Below, in pieces: positions 47,269 through 55,272 of a DNA stretch of 64,000 bases (its first letter is position 1; each line of letters begins with the position of its first letter). The position numbers and the translations under genes were made by a program. Under the pieces are notes generated by a model. The model had not been told where the DNA came from and ran no database searches. It was given only the letters and a program-made list of their open reading frames with translations. This DNA is from Angustibacter sp. Root456. GTDB taxonomy: Bacteria > Actinomycetota > Actinomycetes > Actinomycetales > Angustibacteraceae. The stretch spans positions 170,616-234,615 of the forward strand of contig NZ_LMER01000001.1 in NCBI RefSeq assembly GCF_001426435.1, read 5' to 3'.

Positions 47269-47922
47269 GTGCAGCCCACCCAGCCCGCCCAGCCCACCCA
47301 GCCCGCCCAGCCCGCCCATCCCGCCAAGCCCGCCGAGCCCGCCGAGCGCTCAGCCCCCACCCGGGACGAGCGGCGCGAGCGCATCCGGCGCGCCATCGTC
47401 GACGCTGCCTGGCAGCTCTCTCGCGAGCGCGGCCTCGCCGGCTGGGGCCTGCGGGATCTCGGGACGCAGGTCGGGATGCGGGCACCGTCGCTGTACGTCT
47501 ACTTCGCGAGCAAGAACGCGTTGTACGACGAGATGTACGCCCAGGGCTATCGCGAGCTGCGGGCGGCCTACCAGTCCCTGCTCGTCGAGGACCTGGCCGA
47601 CGAGGAGCGGCTGCGCGCGGGAGCGCGAGTCTTCTTCGACTTCGCCGTGGCCGACTCGGCGCGGCTCCAGCTGCTGTTCCTGCCGGTGATCCCGTCGTTC
47701 GTCCCGTCACAGGTGTCCTACGCCCTGGCCGGCGAGGTGCTCACCGAGCTGTCGCGGGCCCTGCAGGCCGTCGGGGTCACCGACCCGGTGGCGCTGGACC
47801 TCTGGACGGCGATGCTCACCGGTCTGGCGACGCAACAGGTCAGCAACGACCCCGGAGGCCACCGCTGGGCCGACGTCGTCGACCGGGCCGTCGACCTGCT
47901 GCTGGCAGGGAGTCGCACCTAG
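47269..47922 (+). CDS. TetR-family transcriptional regulator with proline-rich N-terminus
   Basis: A 217-residue regulator. The HTH is ERIRRAIVDAAWQLSRERGLAGWGLRDLGTQVGMRAPSLYVYF, typical of TetR. The C-terminal ligand domain resembles the WHG type (LRAGARVFFDFAVADSARLQLLF). The first 27 residues are an unusual run of Pro-Ala/Thr-Gln and Pro-Ala-Glu/Lys triplets encoded by 9-bp repeats (CCCGCCCAG variants, about 47274-47345). GTG 47269 is seven bases after TACCGT, so a leaderless start is favoured over GTG 47260. It probably represses itself and the divergent isomerase-like gene through the CCTAAC-N3-GTTAGG site. Confidence 0.85.
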   Translation: MQPTQPAQPTQPAQPAHPAKPAEPAERSAPTRDERRERIRRAIVDAAWQLSRERGLAGWGLRDLGTQVGMRAPSLYVYFASKNALYDEMYAQGYRELRAAYQSLLVEDLADEERLRAGARVFFDFAVADSARLQLLFLPVIPSFVPSQVSYALAGEVLTELSRALQAVGVTDPVALDLWTAMLTGLATQQVSNDPGGHRWADVVDRAVDLLLAGSRT

Positions 47923-47945
47923 CCGGCCGGGCGCCGAGCCGGACG

Positions 47946-48248
47946 TCAGCGCCCGGGTCGGCGGCGTTCGCGAGCCGCCCAGCACGGCGTGTGCCAGTGC
48001 CGCCGGTCACCCAGCGCGGCGTCGTCGCTGCGCGGGCCGTCGGCCGGCCACGCCACGACGTGCGGGACGCCGGCCCGCACCTCCTGGTCGCAGCCCGGGC
48101 ACCGGTAGGACTTGCCCGCCGCCGCGCCGCTCACCGGCCGGACGAACCACTCGCCGTCCGACGAGACCTGCCGACGCGCCGAGCCCGACAGCGCGCGGCC
48201 GAGGTCGAGCTCGACCTGGTCGCGACGCCGTCGGTTGGCTCGAGGCAC
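47946..48248 (-). CDS. Small conserved actinobacterial protein with zinc-ribbon-like motif
   Basis: A 100-residue protein often annotated as ATP/GTP-binding without proof. The central GEWFVRPVSGAAAGKSYRCPGCDQEVRAGVPHVVAWPAD and the C-terminal HWHTPCWAARERR are strongly conserved in actinobacteria. CPGC and the HWHxPCW cluster could bind zinc. No P-loop is present. GTG 48248 lies three bases after the stop of the fused dehydrogenase gene, so it is co-transcribed with it. Function unknown. Confidence 0.75.
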   Translation of the reverse strand: MPRANRRRRDQVELDLGRALSGSARRQVSSDGEWFVRPVSGAAAGKSYRCPGCDQEVRAGVPHVVAWPADGPRSDDAALGDRRHWHTPCWAARERRRPGR

Positions 48249-48251
48249 AGC

Positions 48252-50030
48252 TCAAGCGTAGGTGCGGAAGCCGCGGCCGACCTTGCGCCCGAGGTAGCCG
48301 GCCGTCACGAGCTGCTCCAGCAACGGCGCCGGCGCGTACCCGCGCTCGCGGAACTCCAGGTAGAGCTGGCGCTGGATCGCGAGCGAGACGTCGAGCCCCA
48401 CGACATCGAGCAGCTCGAACGGACCCATCGGGTACCCGCAGCCGGTCTTCATCGCGGTGTCGATGTCGTCGGCGCCTGCGTAGTGCGCCTCGAGCATCTT
48501 CACGGCGTCGTTGAGGTACGGGAACAGCAACGCGTTGACGATGAACCCGGCGCGGTCACCGCAGGTGACCGGATGCTTGCCGAGGCGTCGGCAGACGTCG
48601 GTGACCGTGGCGACGACGTCGTCGGCGGTGGAGACGGTGTGCACGACCTCGACGAGCTTCATGACGGGCGCCGGGTTGAAGAAGTGCATGCCCACCACGT
48701 CGCGTGCCCGCTGCGTGGCCGCCGCGCACTCGACCACCGGCAGCGACGACGTGGTCGTCGCCAAGATGGCGCCCGGCTTGCAGATCTCGTCGAGGTTCTC
48801 GAACAACGCCTGCTTGACGCTGAGCTCCTCGACGACCGCCTCGACCACGAGGTCGCACGACGCGAGGTCCTCCAACCGGGTCGAGCCGGTGACCCGGGCG
48901 AGCGCGGCCCGACGATCGTCGTCCGACAGCTTGCCGCGCTGCACGGCCTTCTCCAGGCTCTTGCCGATCGCCGCGGTCACGGCCGCGACCTTCTCGCTGC
49001 CCCGGGCCACGAAGACGACGTCGTAGCCGCCCTTGGCGAAGACCTCGATGATGCCGGTGGCCATCGTGCCCGACCCCACGACACCCACGCGCGACACCGG
49101 ACGCAGGGCCTCGTGCTCCCCGGCCTCGGCCGCGGGCGTGAGGCCGTCGTCCACGACCTGGCTCGAGCCGGGCTCGGCGTAGGTGTAGAAGCCGCGACCG
49201 CTCTTGCGACCCTTCAGACCCGCGGTGACCATCTGCTTGATGAGCGGGCTGGGCGCGTGCAGCCGCTCGCGCCCCTGCTTGTACATCGTGTCGAGGATCT
49301 CGTAGGCGGTGTCGAGGCCGATCAGGTCCATCAGCGCGAGCGGGCCCATCGGCAGGCCGCAGCCGAGCTGCATCGCGGCGTCGATGTCCTCGCGCGTGGC
49401 GTAGCGCGACTCGTACATCGACACCGCGTGGTTGAGGTAGCCGAACAGCAGCGCGTTGGCGATGAAGCCCGCCTTGTCGCCGACGACCACCGGCATCTTG
49501 CCGAGACGTGCGGCGAGCGCCTTGACGTCCTCGACGACGGCGTCCTCGGTGACCACCGTGCGGATCACCTCGACGAAGCGCAGCACGGGTGCAGGGTTGA
49601 AGAAGTGCATGCCGACGACGCGCCGAGGGTTGTGCGTCGACACCGAGATCTCGGTCACCGACAGGCTGGAGGTGTTGGTGGCCAGGATCGTGTCGGGCCG
49701 CACGATCGAGTCGAGCTTGCCGAAGATCTCGCGCTTGAGGTCCAGGTGCTCGGGCACAGCCTCGACCACCAGGTCGCAGTCGGCGAGGTCGTCCAGGCTG
49801 CCGGCGAACCGCACGCGGCCGATGAGCTCGGCCTGCTCCGCCTCGGTGAGCTTGCCGCGGGCCACGGCCCGGGCGGTGGAGTGCTCGAGGTGGGCGCGAC
49901 CGCGGTCGAGGCCGGCCGCGTCGACCTCGACCGCGCAGACCCGCAGGCCGTTGCGCGCGAAGACCTCGACGATCCCAGCGCCCATCGTGCCGAGTCCCAC
50001 CACACCGATCGTGCTCAGCTCACGCGCCAT
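48252..50030 (-). CDS. Tandem (two-domain) 3-hydroxybutyryl/3-hydroxyacyl-CoA dehydrogenase
   Basis: A 592-residue protein made of two complete HADH units. Unit 1 (1-300) has VVGLGTMGAGI and HFFNPAPVLRFVEVI; unit 2 (about 312-592) has the second dinucleotide motif GSGTMATG at 319-326 and HFFNPAPVMKLVEVV. Each keeps the catalytic His-Glu pair and its C-terminal domain (GYLNHAVSMYESRYA; PYLNDAVKMLEAHYAG). It probably interconverts acetoacetyl-CoA and 3-hydroxybutyryl-CoA in the pathway served by Ccr. ATG 50030 has GGAGG ten bases upstream; an in-frame ATG at 50060 inside 13-bp repeats would add ten residues. Similar tandem forms occur in Streptomyces. Confidence 0.9.
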   Translation of the reverse strand: MARELSTIGVVGLGTMGAGIVEVFARNGLRVCAVEVDAAGLDRGRAHLEHSTARAVARGKLTEAEQAELIGRVRFAGSLDDLADCDLVVEAVPEHLDLKREIFGKLDSIVRPDTILATNTSSLSVTEISVSTHNPRRVVGMHFFNPAPVLRFVEVIRTVVTEDAVVEDVKALAARLGKMPVVVGDKAGFIANALLFGYLNHAVSMYESRYATREDIDAAMQLGCGLPMGPLALMDLIGLDTAYEILDTMYKQGRERLHAPSPLIKQMVTAGLKGRKSGRGFYTYAEPGSSQVVDDGLTPAAEAGEHEALRPVSRVGVVGSGTMATGIIEVFAKGGYDVVFVARGSEKVAAVTAAIGKSLEKAVQRGKLSDDDRRAALARVTGSTRLEDLASCDLVVEAVVEELSVKQALFENLDEICKPGAILATTTSSLPVVECAAATQRARDVVGMHFFNPAPVMKLVEVVHTVSTADDVVATVTDVCRRLGKHPVTCGDRAGFIVNALLFPYLNDAVKMLEAHYAGADDIDTAMKTGCGYPMGPFELLDVVGLDVSLAIQRQLYLEFRERGYAPAPLLEQLVTAGYLGRKVGRGFRTYA

Positions 50031-50047
50031 CGCGTCCGTGCCTCCGC

Positions 50048-50112
50048 GTCGTCTGTCCATGTCGTCTGTCCATGTCGTCTTGACGGGTCGTCTTGACGTG
50101 CCGTCGTGACGT
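50048..50112 (-). repeat. 13-bp tandem repeats in the leader of the tandem dehydrogenase gene
   Basis: Five consecutive 13-bp units: GTCGTCTGTCCAT twice (50048-50060, 50061-50073), GTCGTCTTGACGG and GTCGTCTTGACGT (50074-50099), and GCCGTCGTGACGT (50100-50112). The first two units are identical. They lie 18-82 bp upstream of the start codon. Read on the minus strand, each of the first two contains an ATG, and because 13 is not a multiple of three these ATGs are in different frames. Confidence 0.9.
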
Positions 50113-50231
50113 TCCGTCGCAGTCGTCCGCCTCGTTCGGCGGCGCTGCCCAGAGCATCCTCGCAGAGCGCGGACCTCACTCCCACACCTCGTGACGTACA
50201 CCACCCACCTCGCGTGGGCCATGCTGTCCCG

Positions 50232-50993
50232 ATGACGAGTCCCGGGCAGACCCGGCCCGACCGGGACGCCGGCCGGCGGCGACTGCCGCGCTGGGTCACC
50301 GTGGTGCTGGTGCTGCTGATCGTCCTGCTCCTCGCGGCGCTCGCCGCGTTCGGCCTGTTCGTGTGGGCGTTCTCCGGCGGCTGGGACGGCCTGCGGCCGC
50401 AGGCCGAGCCGACCGACCGCGACGTCGTGACGGCCCGGTCGACGGCACGCGGCGCGCTCAGCGCCTTGACGGCCGACGTGCTGCGCGACGTGCCCGGCAC
50501 CGAGCTGGCCCGCGTGCGCTTCGACCAGTGCGAGCACGGGCAGAACAACTGGAAGATCCACGACGGCTACACCCTGCGCTGCGAGCTGACCGACTCGCTC
50601 GTCCTGCGCCCCGCCGCGCCGGACGTCGCCTCGGTGGCCGGGCGGCTCGACGCGGCGCTGCGGCACGACGGGTGGGCCCAGGCCGGGTCCCGGAACGAGA
50701 TGACGCAGCCGGCCGACGCAGGCGCCAGCTACCTGCTCACGACGCGCACTGGCAGCTACTACCGCACGCGTGACCTGCCCCAGGAGCTGTCGGTCACCGT
50801 CACGGTGCGCCGCGACCCGCCGGGGGTGAGTGCGCTGCCCTACGACCCGTCGGTGCCGGTCGAGGGTGACGTCGAGGCCTACCGCCGCGCCCTGCAGGGC
50901 CCGGATCGCACCGCGAGCGGCGTCCCGGGAACGGCCCCGGTGCCGCGGGTCGTCGTCCGCGCCTCGGTGCGGTACTTCGAGGACGACCGCTGA
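50232..50993 (+). CDS. Single-TM membrane protein of unknown function
   Basis: A 253-residue protein with a basic cytoplasmic start (TRPDRDAGRRRLPRW), one strong TM (about 21-48: WVTVVLVLLIVLLLAALAAFGLFVWAF) and a 200-residue extracytoplasmic domain containing two cysteines (DQCEHG and LRCELT) that could form a disulfide. No known domain is recognised. ATG 50232 follows CATGCT (50220-50225) by six bases, a weak leaderless signal. It lies 19 bp before nucS on the same strand, which may have its own promoter. Confidence 0.7.
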   Translation: MTSPGQTRPDRDAGRRRLPRWVTVVLVLLIVLLLAALAAFGLFVWAFSGGWDGLRPQAEPTDRDVVTARSTARGALSALTADVLRDVPGTELARVRFDQCEHGQNNWKIHDGYTLRCELTDSLVLRPAAPDVASVAGRLDAALRHDGWAQAGSRNEMTQPADAGASYLLTTRTGSYYRTRDLPQELSVTVTVRRDPPGVSALPYDPSVPVEGDVEAYRRALQGPDRTASGVPGTAPVPRVVVRASVRYFEDDR

Positions 50994-51012
50994 CGGAGGC
51001 TAGGCTGCCCCG

Positions 51013-51708
51013 GTGCGCCTGGTCATCGCCCGCTGCTCGGTCGACTACGTCGGCCGCCTCACCGCCCACCTTCCGCTCGCGACGCGGCTGCTGCTGGTCA
51101 AGGCCGACGGCAGCGTGCTGGTGCACTCCGACGGCGGCTCGTACAAGCCGCTCAACTGGATGAGCCCGCCGTGCACGCTCGCAGTCGGGGAGCCGTCGCA
51201 GACCGATCGCACCCAGGGCGTCGAGCTGCTGTGGACCGTGCAGCACACCAAGACCGGCGACTCCCTGCAGATTCGGATCCACGAGGTGCTGCACGACTCG
51301 GCGCACGAGCTGGGCATCGACCCGGGTCTGGTCAAGGACGGCGTCGAGGCGCACCTGCAGCGGCTGCTCGCCGAGCAGATCCACACGCTGGGCGAGGGCT
51401 ACACGCTCGTGCGGCGCGAGTACATGACGGCGATCGGGCCGGTCGACATCCTGTGCCGCGACGGCTCGGGTGGCGCGGTCGCCGTCGAGATCAAGCGTCG
51501 CGGCGAGATCGACGGCGTCGAGCAGCTGACCCGTTACCTCGAGCTCATGAACCGCGACCCTCTGCTGGCCCCGGTGACCGGCGTCTTCGCGGCCCAGGAG
51601 ATCAAGCCGCAGGCGCGCACTCTCGCGACCGACCGGGGAATCCGCTGCGTCACCCTGGACTACGCGGCCCTGCGCGGGTTGGACGACGTCGGCTCCCGGC
51701 TCTTCTGA
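51013..51708 (+). CDS. nucS: Mismatch endonuclease NucS/EndoMS
   Basis: A 231-residue nuclease responsible for the non-canonical mismatch repair of actinobacteria without MutS/MutL. The N-terminal DNA-binding/dimerisation domain has [21 protein letters not shown]. The C-terminal RecB-like nuclease has D145 ([10 protein letters not shown]), E159 and K161 (VAVEIKRRG), the catalytic D-E-K set. The C-terminal SRLF may be the beta-clamp contact, as suggested for relatives. GTG 51013 comes six bases after TAGGCT (51001-51006), so it is probably leaderless. Acts on G:T, G:G and T:T mismatches by double-strand cleavage in studied homologues. Confidence 0.95.
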   Translation: MRLVIARCSVDYVGRLTAHLPLATRLLLVKADGSVLVHSDGGSYKPLNWMSPPCTLAVGEPSQTDRTQGVELLWTVQHTKTGDSLQIRIHEVLHDSAHELGIDPGLVKDGVEAHLQRLLAEQIHTLGEGYTLVRREYMTAIGPVDILCRDGSGGAVAVEIKRRGEIDGVEQLTRYLELMNRDPLLAPVTGVFAAQEIKPQARTLATDRGIRCVTLDYAALRGLDDVGSRLF

Positions 51709-51750
51709 ACGCGTGCATGGCCGGCGCCGGGCCGGGGTACGTTCGGCCAC

Positions 51751-52233
51751 ATGACCGACAACGGCCCACGGCGCCGTGACGACCGCGGCGAGTCGCACGA
51801 CGAGCGCATGGACCGCAACTGGAACGAGCTGCTCCAGGAGCTGCGGGTCAGCCAGACCGGAGTGCAGATCCTGGCCGGCTTCCTGCTGACGCTGCCGTTC
51901 CAGCAGCGGTTCACCCAGCTCGGCGCGACGACGCGCACCCTGTACCTCGTCACCGTGGTGGTGGCGTGCGTGTCGACGCTGCTGCTGGTGACACCGGTGG
52001 TGCTGCACCGCGCGCTGTTCCGCCGGCACGCCAAGGACACCCTCGTGCGCGCGGCCGACCGGCTCGCCCGCGCCGGCCTCGGGGCGCTCGGCGTGACCGT
52101 CAGCGGCGTCGTCACCCTGGTCTTCACGGTGGTGCTCGGCGGGTGGTCCGGTGCCGTGGCCGGCCTGCTCCTGCTGCTCGCACTGGGTGCGTCGTGGTGG
52201 CTGCTGCCCCGGCGACTGCGCGCGAGGACCTGA
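51751..52233 (+). CDS. DUF6328 family membrane protein
   Basis: A 160-residue protein with a charged 27-residue start and about four hydrophobic segments. The block WNELLQELRVSQTGVQILAGFLLTLPFQQRF is the DUF6328 signature. The helix pairs are at about 62-85 (LYLVTVVVACVSTLLLVTPVVLH) and 107-152. ATG 51751 follows TACGTT (51738-51743) by seven bases with no Shine-Dalgarno, so it is probably leaderless. No function is established for the family. Confidence 0.8.
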   Translation: MTDNGPRRRDDRGESHDERMDRNWNELLQELRVSQTGVQILAGFLLTLPFQQRFTQLGATTRTLYLVTVVVACVSTLLLVTPVVLHRALFRRHAKDTLVRAADRLARAGLGALGVTVSGVVTLVFTVVLGGWSGAVAGLLLLLALGASWWLLPRRLRART

Positions 52234-52258
52234 CAGCGCAGCAGGGACGGGGTGGGCC

Positions 52259-52489
52259 TCAGCCCAGGTACAGCGAGGAGTCCACGCGGGCGGTCGTCAC
52301 CACGACCTGTCGCGGACGCCGCTGCGCCCGGCACTGCGCCTCCAGGCGGCTGATCCGCTGGGCGTTGCGCGCGAGCTCCTCGTCGTCTGCGGCCCGGCGG
52401 ATGCACGACAGCCGCTCGGCGTAGGCGCTGGCGAGCTCGTCCACCTGCGACGCGCTGCGCAGGTCAAGCGACTCTGGTGTGGTCGTCAT
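52259..52489 (-). CDS. Small helical protein of unknown function (76 aa)
   Basis: An ATG at 52489 with AGGAGG five bases upstream opens a 76-residue protein. The middle (about 12-50) is strongly helical and charged (VDELASAYAERLSCIRRAADDEELARNAQRISRLEAQCRAQ), with heptad-like spacing that suggests a short coiled coil. The tail VVVTTARVDSSLYLG is strand-like. No family is recognised. The strong ribosome-binding site supports it as real. It ends 26 bp from the convergent DUF6328 gene. Confidence 0.65.
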   Translation of the reverse strand: MTTTPESLDLRSASQVDELASAYAERLSCIRRAADDEELARNAQRISRLEAQCRAQRRPRQVVVTTARVDSSLYLG

Positions 52490-52594
52490 GACAGCCTCCT
52501 GGCACTCGAGAACCAGTGTGGCGCGCCTGCTTGACCACGTGAGGTCATTGGAACACAAGGGACGAAGTCCCACAACAGGTGACGGCCGGTGCGC

Positions 52595-52906
52595 TCAGCG
52601 CTGCGACTCGGGGTCGCTCGGGCCCGGACGCTGCCGGTCGGTCTCGTACCGCGCGTCCATCACCAGCCCCCGCCCGCCCGACAGCTCGGCTACCGCGCTC
52701 TCGACCCACGGCGCGGGCTGCTCGTCCAACCCGGCGTCCGCGATGGCCGCCACCAGCCGCTCGCGCACGATGGCCGGTGGTTCGTCGGCGAGGCGAGGGC
52801 CGAGCTCGTCGACGATCCGCTGCAGCACCGCCTTGACGTCCTGACTGCGGGCGACGTCCACCTCCTGCGCTGAGGACGCGGCGATGTCGTCGTTGCTGTG
52901 CTCCAT
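52595..52906 (-). CDS. Small acidic protein of unknown function (103 aa)
   Basis: A 103-residue hydrophilic protein: an acidic start (NDDIAASSAQEVDVARSQDVKA), a helical middle (LQRIVDELGPRLADEPPAIVRERLVAAIADAGL) and a Pro/Arg-rich end. The DVKAVLQRIVDELGPRL and IVRERLVAAI pattern is like short three-helix domains attached to response-regulator or DUF-type proteins, but no family can be named. It lies between the small helical gene and the glycosyltransferase gene, all on the minus strand. Moderately likely to be real. Confidence 0.55.
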   Translation of the reverse strand: MEHSNDDIAASSAQEVDVARSQDVKAVLQRIVDELGPRLADEPPAIVRERLVAAIADAGLDEQPAPWVESAVAELSGGRGLVMDARYETDRQRPGPSDPESQR

Positions 52907-52960
52907 GACAGCGACACTGCCCGCCCGCCGCTAGATCATGCGTCCAACCGCCGGTCAGGC

Positions 52961-54064
52961 TCAGGCGGCGTGCTCGACGGCCCGTTCGTGGGCCTGCAGG
53001 ATCGAGGCCATGACCACCTCGCGGTCGTAGCGCGACGACACCCGGTCGAGGCCCGCCAGGCCCCACGACAGGCGGCGGAACGGGTCTGACGCGGTATGCA
53101 CCAGCGCGCGGGCCAGCGAGGCCGGATCCTGCGCGTCGACCAGCCGGCCGGTGACGCCCTCGACCAGGACGTCCTCGGCCGACACGCTGCGCACGCCCAC
53201 CACCGGGCGGGCACGGTGCATGGCCACCAGCGCCGACAACGCGGACGAGGGGTCGCTGCGCGTCGCGACGACGGCCGCTGAACCGTCGACCAGGTCGAGC
53301 ATCTCGACCGAGGGCAGCACGTCACGCAGGTCCATGCGGTCGGCCACGCCACGGCTCTCGGCTCGCCCCACCAGGTCTCGCCGGCGGTCCTGGTCGCCGT
53401 CGTCGGCGCAGCCCGCGAGCACGATGCGCAGCGATCGGTCGGCGTCCAGCGCCGCGACGAGCCCGGCCCGTACCGACGCCAGCTCCGGAACGCCGGACAG
53501 CCCGAGCAGGTAGGCGTCCGCGCTGGACGGAGCGGGATCCGCCGCGGGGTCGTCGCACTGCGCGCCAGCCACGAGGGCCGCGGACGCGCAGACGGTGACG
53601 CACCCGGACGGCACGCCCGCTGCTCGTGCCGCCCGGGCGTCCTGGGTGGTCGGCACCACGACGCCGTCCGCGGCGCGCAGCACCGCGGACCACGCGGCTC
53701 GGCTGCCGCGGGCGTGCGACGCCGACTCACGCGCCGCCGGCTGGTCGTGCACCACCACTGGCACGCCGGTGCTGCGCCGGGCCGCCAGGGCCGTGGCGGC
53801 CGACGGCAGGTCCAGCGCGTGCACGAGATCGCAACCGGCGGACCGCTCGGCCACCAGCGGCGCCAGCGCGGCGACGTCCTGGCGCAACGAGTGAGTCGGC
53901 CCCTGCCCCATGGCGTCGTGAGTGAGCGTCAGCGTCGACACCTCGCGTGGGCCGTGCAGCTGGGCCAACCGCGCACGCAGCACCGCCAGCAGCGGACGCG
54001 GTGATCCCACGCAGTCGTGCGTCGCGAGCAACGCCGATCCAGATCGCAGCAGCAAGGTACGCAC
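52961..54064 (-). CDS. GT4-like glycosyltransferase (GT-B fold), divergent
   Basis: A 367-residue protein with a GT-B layout. The N-terminal half has CDLVHALDLPSAATALAAR and VPVVVHDQP, like the acceptor domain of GT4 enzymes. The C-terminal half has ADAYLLGLSGVPELASVRAGLVAAL, LRIVLAGCADDG, DRMDLRDVLPSVEMLDLVDGSAAVV and VEGVTGRLVDAQDPASLARAL, matching the donor-binding domain. The EX7E motif expected in SDPSSALSALVAM has neither glutamate. It may be inactive, use another mechanism or be a regulator of a partner enzyme. GTG 54064 has GGAGG four bases upstream. Confidence 0.7.
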   Translation of the reverse strand: MRTLLLRSGSALLATHDCVGSPRPLLAVLRARLAQLHGPREVSTLTLTHDAMGQGPTHSLRQDVAALAPLVAERSAGCDLVHALDLPSAATALAARRSTGVPVVVHDQPAARESASHARGSRAAWSAVLRAADGVVVPTTQDARAARAAGVPSGCVTVCASAALVAGAQCDDPAADPAPSSADAYLLGLSGVPELASVRAGLVAALDADRSLRIVLAGCADDGDQDRRRDLVGRAESRGVADRMDLRDVLPSVEMLDLVDGSAAVVATRSDPSSALSALVAMHRARPVVGVRSVSAEDVLVEGVTGRLVDAQDPASLARALVHTASDPFRRLSWGLAGLDRVSSRYDREVVMASILQAHERAVEHAA

Positions 54065-54285
54065 ACGTCCTCCGAAAAGACCGTTCGGTGAGGTGTGAAC
54101 GCCTGGCTTCTTCAGCGCTCGGGGAGCCGGGAATGTCCGACCCCTTCAGGTATACGCTGCAGGACCTGCTCCGGCAAGGCGATCTTCGCCCGAGGCCGTC
54201 GCCGTCCCAGGGGGGACCTTGGGCCCGGCGCTCTCGACGACGTCGTGGCATGCTGCCGGATGGACAGAAGGGACGGTTCTCGTCC

Positions 54286-54759
54286 ATGGCACGTGTGAGC
54301 GTTGGGGCGGACCTGCACGTCGCATCCCCGCCGGAGGATGCCTACCACGTATGGAACCAGCGGTACCTGTACCCGCGGTTCCTTGCCGGTGTGCTCGAGG
54401 TCGAGGAGCTCGACGGCACCTGGAGCCGCTGGGTGGTCGAGCGCGACGGCGAGCGGTGCACGCTCGAGGTCGAGACCACCGACAACGTTCCCCGGCGCCT
54501 GGTCGCCTGGCGCGATGACGGGCCCGGCCGCCCCCGCACGACGGTGCGTCTCATGGGACCGCCCGCGGGGCCGACCACGGTGTCGGTCGAGGTGAGCTGG
54601 CACCCGCAGCACTCCGGCCCGGACGCCGTCACCGAAGCCGACCGGCGACTCGCCGAGCTCGAGGCCGATCTGCACGGCTTCCGCGAGTACCTCAAGTCCG
54701 AGCTGGGCGGGTACGTCGACACGCTCCGCTCTCTCGAGCAGCTGCCCCACACCGACTGA
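54286..54759 (+). CDS. SRPBCC (polyketide cyclase/START-like) family protein
   Basis: A 157-residue helix-grip protein. The pattern ADLHVASPPEDAYHVWNQRYLYPRFLAGVLEVEELDG, strands TTVSVEVSWHP, and the long C-terminal helix LAELEADLHGFREYLKSEL are those of SRPBCC proteins, which bind hydrophobic ligands. ATG 54286 gives a family-like start; in-frame ATGs at 54132 and 54250 would add a basic, low-complexity lead. A TATAC stretch around 54152 could be part of a promoter. Convergent with the CBS gene. Confidence 0.75.
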   Translation: MARVSVGADLHVASPPEDAYHVWNQRYLYPRFLAGVLEVEELDGTWSRWVVERDGERCTLEVETTDNVPRRLVAWRDDGPGRPRTTVRLMGPPAGPTTVSVEVSWHPQHSGPDAVTEADRRLAELEADLHGFREYLKSELGGYVDTLRSLEQLPHTD

Positions 54760-54771
54760 ACGCCAACGGGT

Positions 54772-55191
54772 TCAGGCCGACACCGCCTCGGCCAACGCGC
54801 CCGCCACCGCCTCCGGCAGGGCTCGTGCGAGATCGCCTTGGCTCAGGATCCCGACCACCCAGCGACCGCTCACCACGACCAACCTGCGGATCCGGTGCTG
54901 GCCCATCAGCCGGGCGGCGTCCGCGATCTCGGCGTCGGCAGACACTGTCACGACGCCGTCCTGGACGATGCCGCCGACCGTGACGTGGCAGGGGTCGGCT
55001 CCCTCCGCCAGCACACGCAACACGAGGTCGCGGTCAGTGACCACGCCGCTCAGCACGTCGTCGTGCCCGCGCACTGGCAGCGCACCGATGTCGAGGTCCC
55101 GCATGCGCTGCGCGGCAGCGGCGACGGGTTCGTCGGCGGCGGCGCAGATGACCGACGTGGTCATGATGTCGCGCACCTGCACCGACAGCAT
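54772..55191 (-). CDS. CBS-pair domain protein
   Basis: A 139-residue protein made of two CBS motifs: VRDIMTTSVICAAADEPVAAAAQRM...ALPVRGHDDVLSGVVTDRDLVLRV (about 6-60) and VGGIVQDGVVTVSADAEIADAARLMGQHRIRRLVVVSGRWVVGILSQGDLARAL (about 72-126). Such pairs bind adenosyl nucleotides. The protein resembles the mycobacterial hypoxic-response protein Hrp1 in size. ATG 55191 has GAGGGAG close upstream. Stand-alone function unknown; no dormancy genes adjoin it. Confidence 0.88.
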   Translation of the reverse strand: MLSVQVRDIMTTSVICAAADEPVAAAAQRMRDLDIGALPVRGHDDVLSGVVTDRDLVLRVLAEGADPCHVTVGGIVQDGVVTVSADAEIADAARLMGQHRIRRLVVVSGRWVVGILSQGDLARALPEAVAGALAEAVSA

Positions 55192-55272
55192 GCTGCTCCC
55201 TCGTCGTGTCGACGGCTCGCCACCGTCGCGCTGTGACCGCCTGCCTACCCGCCGTGGCGAGCCGCAAACCCC

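Noticed and set aside
50048-50112. CRISPR array
   Set aside because: The 13-bp units are contiguous without spacers and no cas gene is present.
50031-50666. N-terminal extension of the tandem dehydrogenase frame to 50666
   Set aside because: It would run through the 13-bp repeats and the divergent membrane-protein gene, and the HADH fold begins right after ATG 50030.
54180-54230. Hairpin CCCAGG...CCTTGGG before the SRPBCC gene as terminator
   Set aside because: Arms are short and imperfect, and the place is upstream of a gene, not after one.
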